Source: Hortaea werneckii (lineage: Eukaryota; Ascomycota; Dothideomycetes; Mycosphaerellales; Teratosphaeriaceae). Taken from it: 64,000 nucleotides of DNA. Shown here piece by piece: positions 46,356 to 57,150 of the stretch (positions within the stretch are counted from its first letter, which is position 1; each line of letters begins with the position of its first letter). The notes under the pieces were generated by a model, which made no database searches, was not told the DNA's origin, and saw only the letters and a list, made by a program, of their open reading frames with translations. The position numbers and the translations under genes were made by a program. The stretch spans positions 186,001-250,000 of the forward strand of contig JBAOKB010000168.1 in assembly GCA_037044905.1 (NCBI GenBank), given 5' to 3'.

Positions 46356-48509
46356 ATGGCGGACGACAAGGACTCCGACAGTAGCGGCCTCTCCTCAGCC
46401 GGCGAGGAGGAAATCCAAAAACTCGCGCCCATCTTCGTCAACGCGAAGAAAGCGAATAAGCAGCGCTACCCACCACCACATGTCTCGCCGCCGCGACCGA
46501 AGAGGCCACCGAGCCCTCCGCGAGAAGAGCAATTCGCGGATAACCCTGATATTGCCGTAAGTCACCGACCGAGACATTTCTCAAGAGAGAGGCGCGTTCG
46601 CGACGCGCTTTACGCGTCGGAAATGGCATTGGAAGGGATACAGTGTAGATTGGAGGCAGACGGTGAATGTAAAGCTGACAGATCGGGTATTATCCAGTTC
46701 CTCGTCATGTTCCGCTCACGATTCAATGAGGCAATGCCGTCGAAGCTGAGCCAAATGGGTCCCCAGGATATCGAGAGAGGCGTGACCGATCAACCGCCGA
46801 GTCCTCAAGTCGAGAGCCTTCTATGCGCCTTGCTCGCGCTGGTATTGAATCGCAAGAAACCGGTTGAGTAGGTCAAAGTCCATTCCGGGTTGCAGAGGAA
46901 GGTACCAGAGCTCAGGCTAACAATGCACAATAGGAGAGGTCACCACGGCCGCGCGCTCGAAGAATGCATCTCTACCATGAAACCCCAATGGCCGCTCTCC
47001 TGGCACGGGGTCAACCCCCTCCACGGTCCTCGAGACTTCACCACTATGCCTCCCTCCGAACGTCTGAACCTCCTTCGCACTCTAGTCCATTGGGCTCTTA
47101 CCTCCTCCGAAGCCATACAAGCCATCATCAAAGACCGCTACAAACAACAACGGCACCAGGACGACGAGAACCAACCCCTCTCCGTGCAACCATGGGGTCT
47201 CGATGGGGACAAGAGACGATACTTCCTCATCCAGGGCGCGGACGATACCACGGGATTTAGGATATACAGGGAAAGCGGACGATATCTCACGAAAGGAACA
47301 GCGAGTTGGATCAACGTAGGCGGTGATATTGAGGAACTGAAACAGCTCGCGGCGAAGCTGAACGATGTAGATGGGAGTCAAGCGGCGCGCAGGCTGGCAG
47401 CGAGGATGCTGAACGCGGTGCCGACTTTTGAGGCGAGCGAGGAGAAGAGGAAAAGGAAGGAATACCGGCAGCTGAAGCGGGCGCAGTTCGAGAGGCCTGA
47501 GCCGGGCTTCTCGCTATACGAGGGTCGTACGCGTGGGAAGAGGTTGAGATATACGTATGACGACGATGACGATATGGTGTTTGGAGGTGGAGTGGATTCG
47601 GACGCGACGAGTACGAGACGGTCGACGAGGAATCGGGATAGTAGTGCGAGGACGACGCCGTTTGAGGCGTCAGGCCCAACGTTCACCGCGAGTGGGAGGC
47701 AGATCAATAAGCCTAAGACAGGAGAGTATGGTGAACCCTTGCTCAAGTCGGCGTTGGAGAATGCGACGGATGAGTTGGCCCCGGAGCTGGAGGACGGTGC
47801 GACAGGTACTGATTCTGAGCCGGTGCAGAATGGTCGGGCGACGAGAGCAGCAGGAAGATCTGGTCATGTTAATGGGGTGAATGGCAGGAAGCGGAAGCGT
47901 GTAATCGACGATGATGAAGATGACGAGGGCGAGATGAGCGACGAAGAGGGAGGAGACGGCGAGGATGACTGGGACAGCGACCGCAACGCCGAGGAGGAGG
48001 ATGACACGGAAATGCCAGATGCCGACGACGAAGACAGCGAAGATCCGGATGCGGAATCGCAGAGTCTAGTCGTCAAGCTGAAGGTATCTCCTCAACGCTC
48101 CACCAATGGCGAGAGCAAGGAGGTAAACGGCGATGCGAACGACGAAGACACAAAGCCCGTCCCGGCCACCAAAACCCAATACGACACCCACGACAACACC
48201 CTCACACACCAGCCTTCAGAACAAATCCCCCAAAACCCTCAAGCACCACACCGCTCTCCTCCTCCCGAACAAGCAGCACCAGGCGCCGAACCAACATCCT
48301 CAACCCAGCCATCCTCTACCCTTCCACCGAACGGAATCACTACCACCACAACAACCTCACCATCAACCAACCTCCCCGCCTCCACACAGCCGGACACGGC
48401 TCCCTCATCTTCAGCTCCATACCCTACTCCGGCAACATCGACCGCTGCCGCGACCGCAGAGAAGTTGTCAACATCGCAACCCCAATCTCAGGATACAGCG
48501 ACTACCTAA
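46356..48509 (+). CDS. WHIM1-type chromatin-remodelling associated protein
   Basis: Exons are 46356-46556, 46698-46867 and 46934-48509, with introns of 141 nt (GTAAGT/ATCCAG, CTGAC branch-like site) and 66 nt (GTAGGT/AATAG, GGCTAAC). The product is 648 residues. After a Pro-rich N-terminus, PDIA joins FLVMFRSRFNEAMPSKL, then QVESLLCALLALVLNRKKPV/ERGHHGRALEECI. PWGLDGDKRRYFLIQG and TGFRIYRESGRYL follow; the PWG-D—R-YF core is what I associate with WHIM1 motifs that pair with DDT domains in ISWI-type remodellers. The basic EKRKRKEYRQLKRAQFERPE and SLYEGRTRGKRLRYT blocks come next, then a very acidic stretch and a Thr/Pro-rich end. Intron 1 has no stop and is a multiple of three, so retention would add 47 residues. 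Nuclear function is inferred. Confidence 0.7.
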
Positions 48510-49394
48510 CCCGCTTCCGATTGCGCATCGCCGCATCTGCCACGGAAAACCGAGCGATGAGGGGTTAGGTGGTGGTGGTGGTGATGGTGGTGGTCGACGG
48601 GAGAGATGTACGATCAGCTTTCTTCTATTTTTCTTGTTCGAGGGGGTGTCTGAAGTTATGTAGGGAATTGGGAAAATCGGGAGCCGCGGCGGTTAGGTCT
48701 GTTCGCCCGGGCAACAGGGATGATGATGAGAGGGAGAGAGAGTGGGGAGAGTGGGAGAGTGAGAAGTAGAGGACGGAGGTGGATGGGAGAGGTGAAGAGG
48801 GGTGTGGGAGGGGAGAAGTGGGTGGAGAGAGTGTGAGAGATAGAAGAAGTAATTCTGTATGCTGTAATATTTCAAGCTTTCCCATGGATTCCTTTCCTTT
48901 CCTTTCCTTTCCTTTCCTTTTTTCCCCCTTCTTCTTCTTCTTCTTCTTTTTTTTTTATTCTTTTGGATGTCTGACTCCCAGTCCCACTTTCGCTTCCCCA
49001 TCATAGATCCCCTCTACTTTTCTCCCCCGCCTCTAGAAAGCACACTCAAAAGGAGAAGGAAAATTCCAGAGATGTGAAGCATCTGGGCTTTCTAAAACCG
49101 TACATAGATCAGTCCCCCCCCCCTCTTTCCCACCTATCCTTCCTCATCGACCCCCCCATTCATCCTCCTCCCATTTCTCCTCCTTCTCTCTCTTTTTTTT
49201 TTTTACGCTGGTATTCTATTAACTGGACCCACAAACAAACAGAACGAGAATTTCAGGACACAGAAATCAAGGAGGAGGTGAAAGGAGGCAACCCGATCCC
49301 AACGATCAAGGTGGAGAGTTTTCTTATCAAGGGGGCTAAAGAAAGGAAGGAGCTAAATGAAGAGAAAAAGAGACTTTTTTGAAGGTAAAGATCC
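48510..49394. other. Convergent intergenic region, pyrimidine-rich
   Basis: This holds the 3' flanks of the WHIM1-type gene and the dehydrogenase gene. It contains a GGT/GAT-rich start, a (CCTTT)n array and CTT repeats. No gene was recognised. Confidence 0.45.
48891..48920 (+). repeat. (CCTTT)n pentanucleotide microsatellite
   Basis: Six tandem CCTTT units are followed by T- and CTT-rich sequence in the 3' flank of the WHIM1-type gene. Confidence 0.9.
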
Positions 49395-51205
49395 TCATAG
49401 CACGAACTTTTCGCCAAAAAAAATTAAAAAATTAACAGCAAGGGGCAAGTTCATGTGGAGATGCCCCATGGGGTCCACCCATTTTGGAGGGAATTTTCTC
49501 AACTTTTCCCCCCTCTCCCTCCTCCTCCTCTCTTCCCACTCCCACCACCACTCCCACCGCCAGCCCCGTTCACAAGCCCTTTTCGAAAAAAAAAGTAGCG
49601 GGTAATCCAGCAACAGCCCACTCCGTAACCGCATGCCCGTGCCCAGAAAATCCCCCGTTTCGTAATCGACGCCACCATTCTCGTGAGCTGAAGTCTTCCC
49701 GCCATTCCACCCTTCCCCCTCTCGTTGCTGCTGCTGCTGCTGCTGCATCCCCCCATCATTCTCCCCGTCGTCGTCCAGATCGTCGTCTAGACTCCCGTGA
49801 CGGTGATAGCGACGTGCGTGAACCTCCCCCTGTTCCTTCTCCTGCTGTTGTTGTTCTTGCTGTTGCTGCTGCTGTCGCAACCGCTCCTGCTGCTGTTCCG
49901 CCAAAACCCTCTCAGCCCGTTTCCGACGGAGACGTTTCTTCCGGAGATCCGCCTCGCGCATTTCCTCGCCCGCGAGCTCGAGCTCGTCCGCGAGCCATTG
50001 GACGACGCGCCTTCGCCTTCTTCGGCGATGGCGGTTTCGTTGCGTAGCAGCAGCTGCTGTTGTTGTCGTCGACTGCCTGCAGCTCCTGCCGCTGGCGCCG
50101 AGTTGGTGGTCGTCGTTGTCGTGAAGTGGAGTTGTGGCGTGGGCCCGTCGCGGGTGCTGCTGAAGTCTTGGTCTCAGCGGGGGTGGGGAGGAGATTTCCT
50201 CTGACGAGGAGGAAGGGTATGAGCCGTTGTTGGTCGCTTTGTCGTCGAACCCTGTCGGCTCGTCCAGCCGCATGTGCCCCGGTTCTACCAGCGTGGCTTT
50301 GATCCCGAACGTGTCAATCTCGTACAGCATGGATTCGATGAGGCCTTCGGTGGCGTATTTGGTGGCGCAGTAGGGTCCCAAACCCGGGACGCCGAGGGCG
50401 CCGGAGGTGGAGGAGAAGATCAGGTAGCGGCCTCCTGATGGTGATGGTCCTCCTCCGCCGGTGCCGCCACTGGTGCTGGGTGTGCTTTCGTCATCGTAAC
50501 CCGGGGAAGAGGAGGATTTCTGGCGGAAGTAGGGCAGGGAGAGCTGGATGATGTTCAGGGTGCCGAGGAAGTTGGTCTCGAACTGTGAGCGGAGGTCGGA
50601 AGGGTCTTGGTCTTCACAGGCGCCGATGACGCCGTACCCGGTGCAGCTGTGGGATGGAGGAAGGCGGGATCACTGATTAGCTCTCTGCATAAGGTGGAAG
50701 GAGGGGTGAATATCTCGGTGGGCTGAATTAGGCAAGGCATTTCATCTGGAAAACTGCACCACTAAGTCATACCGGAAAATGGAGTGTACGGACCAGATCA
50801 TTGGAACTATCGAGATGAGAATTGAAGAAATACATACTTGACTATAATATCTATCCGGCCGAAACGCTGCAGACAGCGATCGAGACAGGCCCGTACCGTC
50901 TCGCGCACGCGCACATCGCACAGCATGCCCTCGCAGTTGTCATGCCACCCCTGCATCTGCGCCATGCTGGTCTCCATCGTCCGGCCCACGGCGGCCACGA
51001 GATCGCCATGGCTCAGGGCGGCTTTGACGAGCGAGCGCCCGATATGCCCCGTGGCGCCGAAGACGAGCCAGATCTTTTGGGTGGGCGGGTTGGTGTCGGA
51101 GGGGGGATCGGTGGTGGCGGGGAGGGTGAGACGGGGAGCGGAGGCGGAGGCGGTCGGGGGATGGGAGGAGGGGGATTGGGGGTTGGGAGAGGCGGTGGAG
51201 GTCAT
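49395..51205 (-). CDS. Short-chain dehydrogenase/reductase fused to an MMM1-like C-terminal tail
   Basis: Exon 1 (50838-51205) starts MTSTASPNPQSP and carries the nucleotide-binding turn VFGATGHIGRSL and GRIDIIV. A 191-nt intron (50647-50837, GTATGT/CCACAG) joins it to NCTGYGVIGACEDQDPSDLR, SQFETNFLGTLNIIQLSLPY, the catalytic serine region FSSTSGALGVPG, and YCATKYATEG (YxxxK), then TLVEPGHMRLDEP. A Rossmann-fold NAD(P) oxidoreductase is therefore clear; substrate unknown. After about residue 260 the usual SDR C-terminus is missing. From 50203 down the DNA is homologous to the 3' end of MMM1 (ELELAGEEMREADLRKKRLR, GSLDDDLDDD, DYETGDFLGTGMRLRSG). Inside this tail the MMM1-like reading moves through all three frames by three same-sign shifts and returns to the starting frame, so missing consensus bases are likely. 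The true stop is uncertain. Confidence 0.75.
49497..50203 (-). repeat. Arm 1 of inverted duplication (copy of the MMM1 3' end)
   Basis: Read on the minus strand, this segment aligns along its length with 53403-54097 on the plus strand. Shared landmarks in order are GAGGAAATCTCCTCC, GCTGAGACCAAGACTTC, GGCAGTCGACGACAACA, GGCGGATCTCCGGAAGAAAC, GACGACGATCTGGACGA, TTCAGCTCACGAGAAT and GGAAGAGAGGAGGAGGAGG-like ends. I estimate about 75-80% nucleotide identity by eye. It encodes the tail of the dehydrogenase fusion. Confidence 0.9.
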
Positions 51206-51894
51206 GATTGTGTGTGTCGGGGTAGAGGGGAATGGCGTGGGAACTACATGGCAGGACAGAGGATGGGCAGGACGGGGAATGGGATGTCGGCGGCAGCGCG
51301 TCGATCTGAAAGCGCAGACGAGTTTCGCGTCGCGGGGGTGGATCAATCAGGTCCAGTCGTCCTTCATGGGCGAACGATACATAAAATATGGGGGAAGTGA
51401 TGGGACGGACCGAGGCGATGAACCCAACAGAAATTTTGACGTCAGCGGGGCAGCGAATCACGGCACTTGGACGAAAGCGAAAGCGGAAGCGCTTAAGCGA
51501 AGTGGAGAGGCAGGACCGAGGCGGGTACTGTACCTCTGCAGGTGGTGTTTAGGCGATCTTGTAACTTTCCCAATCCATTGGACTACCTCCGGTACCTCTA
51601 GGCATACCTCCCGTCAGGTATCCCCAACCACATCCCCCTCTTCTGACAGCAGTGGACGACAACGACACTCACGCCAGTCCGGTAGTGAGTGGTGTGGATG
51701 AAGAGCGACTACATGATTCGAGGTGTGATGAGAGAGTAGAGGAGTGATCGGCCCACCATGTCCAAAGCCAAAGCGCAAGCCTACCAGAGTACTACTGCCT
51801 GCCCACTGCCCATTGCCCTTCTTCTGAACATCTATCCCTCTCGCGTGCCGGAGCCATAGCAGCACCAGCCCACAAGCGCCACCGAATCACCTCG
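51206..51894. promoter_or_regulatory. Divergent promoter between the dehydrogenase fusion and MMM1
   Basis: This region of about 0.7 kb separates the dehydrogenase start from the first supported MMM1 codons. The MMM1 initiation codon may lie inside it (see MMM1). No other gene was recognised. Confidence 0.4.
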
Positions 51895-54097
51895 CTAATA
51901 CTTGGACGTGATCAAGGCCAGCAATACCCTTCCCATCAGCCTCCATATCCCTACCCCTACCCATACTCCCCTTCTTCCTCTTCATCCTCTTCAGGCTTCG
52001 CCACTGGCTGTACGTTGACTCTCCCCTTTACCCGTACAGAGACCCCCTCCTGGCTAACCACCCTCCCCTCTAGTCCTCCTCGGCCAGCTGACCTTGGCCC
52101 TCATCCTCTTCTTCTTCATCAAGTTCTTCATCTTCGGCGATGCTCCCAGCCCGGATGAGCTGCACCTGCAGCGCTCCGCCGCTCGCCGCCAACGCACCCT
52201 CTCCCACGCCAACAGTCTGCAGCAGGCCACCACCTCCACCAGCATTGCCACCCCTGCTCGCCAACGCACTCTTTCGTCTGCCCTCCGTCCGCGTCCTAGC
52301 TCGGCTGTCCTGAAACCACGCAGCGAGGGTGGCCCGACCGTCCAGAAGCTACTGGAGAAGACGTATTACAACGTCCACGGCCACCAGCCCGAAAGTCTCG
52401 ACTGGTTCAACGTCCTCATCGCTCAGACCGTCGCCCAACTCCGCGCCGATGCTCAAGAAGATGCCGCCGTGCTGACCTCCCTGACCGCCCTCCTCAACGG
52501 GCCCAGCAAGCCAGACTTCCTCGACGAGATCCGTGTGACCGAAATCTCCCTTGGCGACGAATTCCCCATCTTCTCCAACTGCCGCGTCATTCCCGTGGAC
52601 GAGCACGGCACCCCGATCAAAGCCCTCTCCGGCAACCGCGGCGAACGCCTGCAAGCCCGCATGGACGTCGACCTCTCCGACGTCGTCACCCTCGGCATCG
52701 AAACGAAGCTCGTGCTCAACTACCCCAAACCCTTCGTCGCCGTCCTCCCCGTCGCCCTCGCCGTCAGCGTCGTCCGCTTCTCCGGCACCCTATCCCTCTC
52801 CTTCTCTCCTTCCTCCCAACCTAACCCGTACCCTTCCGCCAACGACTCCGAAGCCCGCACCCCGGGACCCGCCCGGAACGAAGGCCATCCCTTGAACCCC
52901 ACCGGTTCCTCCCCCACCACCCTCACCTTCACCTTCCTCGACGACTACCGCCTCGACCTGAGCGTACACAGCCTTATTGGCTCCCGCTCCCGCTTGCAGG
53001 ACGTCCCCAAGATTGCCCAGCTCGTCGAGGCGCGGATCCACCAGTGGTTCGACGACCGCTGTGTCGAGCCCCGGTTCCAGCAGATTGTGCTCCCATCGCT
53101 TTGGCCGCGGAAGAAGAACACGCGCGGGGGAAGGGGCGGTGGGGATGCGGGGGACGCTGGCCCGGACGATGGCGAGGACGAGGGAGACAGGGATGAGGCG
53201 CCTAGTCCGACCGAGCGGGCGATGAGCTCCGTTGCGGCCGCGGCGGCTGCCGCTGCTGTAGGTGGGAATGGGGGTTCTTCGAAAGGAGCTACCAGCGGTG
53301 GTGGTGTGGGAGGTGGGAGGAAAGCTACAGCCGACGTGGGCAAGGCGAAAGGATTCGATGAGCAAATTCCGTCCCAATCGAAACAGCAACAGCAGCCTTC
53401 CGCAGAGGAAATCTCCTCCCGGACCCCGGCTGAGACCAAGACTTCGGAACAGCGGACGCGCGAGTGGGCGGCGAGACATGCGACTCCTCCGACCAATCCC
53501 ACGACCCCGGCAGCAGGAAGCGGTGGGGGCAGTCGACGACAACAGCAGCTGCGCAACGAAAATGCCATCGTCGAAGAAGGCGACGGAGCAGGGACAGGCA
53601 CAGGGGAGGAAATGTCCGAGCTCGAGCTGGCGGGCGAGGAGATGCGGGAGGCGGATCTCCGGAAGAAACGCTTACGGAGGAAGAGGGCTGAGAAGCTTTT
53701 GGCCGAACAGCAGATGGAGAGGCAGCGACAACAGCAACAACGACAACGACAGGGAAAGGAAACTGAAGGGGATTTCCATCCACCACGTCGCCATCAACGC
53801 GGCGGGAGTCTCGACGACGATCTGGACGATGATGAGGATGCGGAAGGGGGTGAGGGGACTCTGCAGCAGCAGCAGCGAGAGGAAGGGAACGGAAAGTCTT
53901 CAGCTCACGAGAATGCCGGCGGCGTTGACTACGAAACGGGCGATTTCTTGGGCACGGGGATGCGGTTGCGGAGTGGGACGGGGAGGAGCAACAGTTACAT
54001 TTTCGAGGAAGGGCTGGTCAGAGGCGGCCGTGGTGGCGGTAGTGGCAGTGGGGCTGGAAAGAGAGGAGGAGGAGGAGGAGGAGGAGCGGGGAGTTGA
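51895..54097 (+). CDS. MMM1: MMM1, ERMES complex ER-membrane subunit with long charged/Gln-rich tail
   Basis: Mmm1 anchors the ER-mitochondria encounter structure and carries a lipid-transferring SMP domain. The first supported exon ends at 52009 (PYPYPYS, Ser-rich, SGFATG). A 64-nt intron (52010-52073, GTACGT/CTCTAG) leads into FLLGQLTLALILFFFIKFFI, the single membrane span, then FGDAPSPDE. The SMP domain follows (KTYYNVHGHQPESLDWFNVL, RMDVDLSDVVTLGIE, LDDYRLDLSVHSLIGSRSRL, CVEPRFQQIVLPSLWPRKKN). An unusually long tail of about 300 residues comes after it: Gly/Ala-rich, then ELELAGEEMREADLRKKRLR, polyGln, GSLDDDLDDD and DYETGDFLGTGMRLRSG. Total length is near 700, against roughly 430-520 usual. 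I found no in-frame ATG just upstream of the first exon; the start may be in another exon or hidden by a missing base near the ATG at 51758. The tail is duplicated in the neighbour. Confidence 0.9.
53403..54097 (+). repeat. MMM1: Arm 2 of inverted duplication (MMM1 3' coding end)
   Basis: This partner of 49497-50203 lies in opposite orientation, separated by about 3.2 kb that holds the 5' parts of both the dehydrogenase and MMM1. The homology starts just after the low-complexity segment following the SMP domain and ends at or near the MMM1 stop codon. Confidence 0.9.
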
Positions 54098-54547
54098 TGG
54101 AAACATCTTCTTAAATAGGATTGGGGGCATTTTGAACCCCCTCCAACCTTCTCTTTCCTAAGGTGTCTATATTTTATTAGAAAGGAAAAGTTATGCTAAA
54201 AAGGAATTTTTTTTTCATGCCGATACAATCGATATTTCTCCTCTTCGTTTTTTTGTTTTTTTGTTTTTCTTTCTTTTGCCTCCCCCCTTCCCCTCTTTCC
54301 CTTTTTCTTACCCTATTATATATCCTTCTTTCACTATTCCCCCTCCCCTCGCTCTTTTTCCTATGCTCCTCCCGTGCTTCTCTCTACTACGCTAGACTTC
54401 TACGAGTTCGGAAATTAGTTAAAAATGGCGAGTGGAGGACATAGCAAGGGGAGTAAACTAGAGGGGAAGAGGAAGACAGGAGAAGAAGGGACAATAGTAA
54501 TAACTAAGAGAAAAATGGTTAGGTCCTATTATACGGATCTAACGCGA

Positions 54548-54569
54548 CCCCCCCCCCCCCCCCCCCCCC
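54548..54569 (+). repeat. Poly-C run (22)
   Basis: An uninterrupted run of 22 C is directly followed by five G. The exact length is doubtful in any consensus. Confidence 0.9.
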
Positions 54570-54712
54570 GGGGGCGCCTCAAATCTCCGGTTTCCATTCT
54601 CTAGGAATTTCCTATTTCTATTATTCACTTTTTCTCTTCCTCTTCTAATTAGCGCGGCGAACTCTCTCTCTTCTTTCCGTAGTTTGCGAGGCATCTTGAA
54701 AAATACTAGCTT

Positions 54713-54714
<2 letters not shown>

Positions 54715-54747
<33 letters not shown>
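54715..54747 (+). repeat. Poly-T run (33)
   Basis: An uninterrupted run of 33 T lies in an A/T-rich 3' flank. Confidence 0.9.
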
Positions 54748-54749
<2 letters not shown>

Positions 54750-55291
54750 GAAACAGGCGATAGAGATTGTATACTAATCTTCGAGTTCCTAATGAGAAAG
54801 AACGGAGGATAGGGCAAAGGGAGTAAGGAGGGAGGGAAGGATAGTTTGTCCGAAGGAGTGCAGAGTGTGTTAGTAGGCCCGGGTAAAAGACAAAAAAAAA
54901 ATCAGAAAAGGAAATAGAGGGGGATGGGGGATGGGAGGAGCAAAAAGGTCTTAAGGTGTCTTGCATTCGAACATTGTGCCTTATGTCTCTACTCTCCTCC
55001 CTGAAAACCCCTCAGACTGCTTTCTTTCTTGCTTTCCTTCCTTTTTTCCTCCCTTTTCTGCTATTCGTTTTCTCTAACAAAGCAAGGCAACCTTATCTAC
55101 AAGCAGATTGCCGAGCGAGAAAAAAAAAATGAAGGATGCCTCTCCGAATCCGCCCCGGAAACATTTCTTTCCCCCTCTTTCACCGCACTGAATTCATCCT
55201 TACTATCCGAGCTTCTCTTTCGCTTGGTCTATTGTTTCCATTCGTAGGCATCGATGTTTTTCTTTTCTTTTTGATTTTGATTTTTGTGTGT

Positions 55292-55329
<38 letters not shown>
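55292..55329 (+). repeat. Poly-G run (38)
   Basis: An uninterrupted run of 38 G follows a short TG alternation and precedes three ATTAAA-like units. A G run of this size can form G-quadruplexes and is hard to sequence. Confidence 0.9.
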
Positions 55330-55330
<1 letters not shown>

Positions 55331-57150
55331 TTAAAATTAAAATTAAAGCCGGTCTCCATGTTCACTTCGTCATCAGAGATGGAGAAATTCGCTTTACCTG
55401 TAAGCCTCATCCTCCTTCTCCTTCTCTTCCCCTCTCGGCTGCCGCTGGGAATGGCGGTGGTTCTCATTTTCCTTCGAATAAAGCCTGCCTGTTGCTTAGG
55501 GCTGGCTAGGTCGTCTTCTCTCGCCCCCTTTCCCCCGTCTCGAGATCGACGGATCTGACGATCAAGGCTGACGGGGATTGCAGGACTATTGTAATGCGCA
55601 GACGGCTTTTGCGTCCTTGGGAGACGGGTGTTCTTGTCAGCAGTGGAGGAGGAATGATCTGTTCGTTCACTGGAGATGGAGAAGATGAGGGCGAGGAGGG
55701 AACGGGGAAAGCTCCACGAGGTCGCACATCGTACGGAGGAGGCAAAGAAGCGGAATCTGGCAAGGAGGTGATGAAGGGGATCGGATGGGCCGACGATTGT
55801 TCATCGCTTCGGGGTGAGAGGAGCAGAAGGTACGGATGGAGGCGGTGCGCCAAATGGCAGGCTTCAAGATGCTCAACCGAAGATACGGTGTTTGTGAGAG
55901 CCCATACGAAATCTTTATAGTAACTGAAGTCTCTAATCGAGAAATGTCTCGCTTCTATTGTCATGTTATCAGTGCCTCCGGCACTCAGTGGTCCTTTCTC
56001 CTTCTTTCACATTTCTCAGCATTGTGAGGCCTTGAGAGTGTGATGGCGGTTCTGCGGCTATGCCGCATTCGAACCCTCTCCATCCAGCTACAGGGGCATG
56101 ATAGGGAGGGTTGAATGTGTCGATATTTCCGCAAACTCGCTTCGGTTTGAAAAGACGTCGCTGGTCTTGCAGGCGACCAAGAAGACCCATCGGCGTGCGG
56201 CGGAAACGAGTGCTATGGTCGGAAAGAAAAGCAAAGCTGCCCTGGACGAGGTTTCGAACCCTGAGCTTCAAGCTCCAAGGGGTCTGACGGACTTCGACCA
56301 AAGTGAAACATACAATCACACCAAGAAAAGGACAGGGACACGAGAGACCTAGGTACCACAGGCTGGTCCCAGTGCCTCAACCCGTTCGCAACACCACCTA
56401 GCAGATTCCCTGAGGAGGAGGAAGAGACCACAAAAGGAGCAAAACGACTGGACCCCGAAAGGCTCACTTGTTTTGATCCCATTCCGGGACCCAGTACTGG
56501 CTGCCTCTGCCAGCGGATGTTCCAGATGATTGGAAGACCGTTGAAGAAATAGCTGTTGGTGCAGTGAGCGGTATATGTTCTAAAGTGTCCATCTCGATGC
56601 GTACATCAAGTCAACACCAAAGGGAAAAGAAAAAAAAAATTCAAGCAGGTGTATCCCCCGTCGATGATACAGTTGGTGCCAACTGCCTCCATGACTGGGG
56701 CGTCTTCTGCGGCGCCTAACTATCATTAATCCTCAGAAGGATCTCAAGTCCGGGACCGCCCTTGATGTCGGAACATCCTGCCGTGGTGTCGGAACACCAC
56801 AGGGTCATCGTTGTCGAAATTATTTATGTACTTGTAGTTCGTTACTGTGACAGTGGTTCTTCCCCGGGAGGGCGATGAAGTCCACAGCACTGGTGGAGAG
56901 GTGCGATGATAGTTTGCGGGACGTTCTTCGCATCTTTTCAAACAATCTCCTGAAGTTTGAAGAGTATCCGTGTTGTTTTGGAAGTGTTATAGCCGTGCGA
57001 GCGTTCCGGCGGATTTTGGTGTTCTGAAGCCAATTCTGCAAGCTTTTGCTACACCGCGCTGGCGTGCTTGATAGGCCTGGCTTGCCAATCCACGCCGACA
57101 TAGCAGACCCACACATTACCACATTGCTTCCAGCCTTGTGTCTTCATTGT

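Larger units (their letters stand above)
54098..57150. other. Gene-poor region with extreme homopolymer runs
   Basis: This follows the 3' end of MMM1. Runs of C22 (54548-54569), T33 (54715-54747) and G38 (55292-55329, preceded by a short TG run and followed by ATTAAA repeats) lie within 0.8 kb. ORFs here are short, pass through homopolymers or lack conserved character. No tRNA or transposon was recognised. Confidence 0.5.

Noticed and set aside
50838..51701. Plus-strand ORF of 287 codons
   Set aside because: It overlaps exon 1 of the dehydrogenase on the other strand and has Gly/Arg-rich shadow composition.
52790..53601. Minus-strand ORFs of 218-250 codons opposite MMM1
   Set aside because: They are shadows of the GC-rich MMM1 coding strand with no motif. 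The plus frame carries the SMP domain.
56036..56075. Possible tRNA-like hairpin with a TTCGAACCC-like word on the plus strand
   Set aside because: Only a T-arm-like word and one short hairpin are present; no acceptor stem, D arm or anticodon arm can be paired around it.
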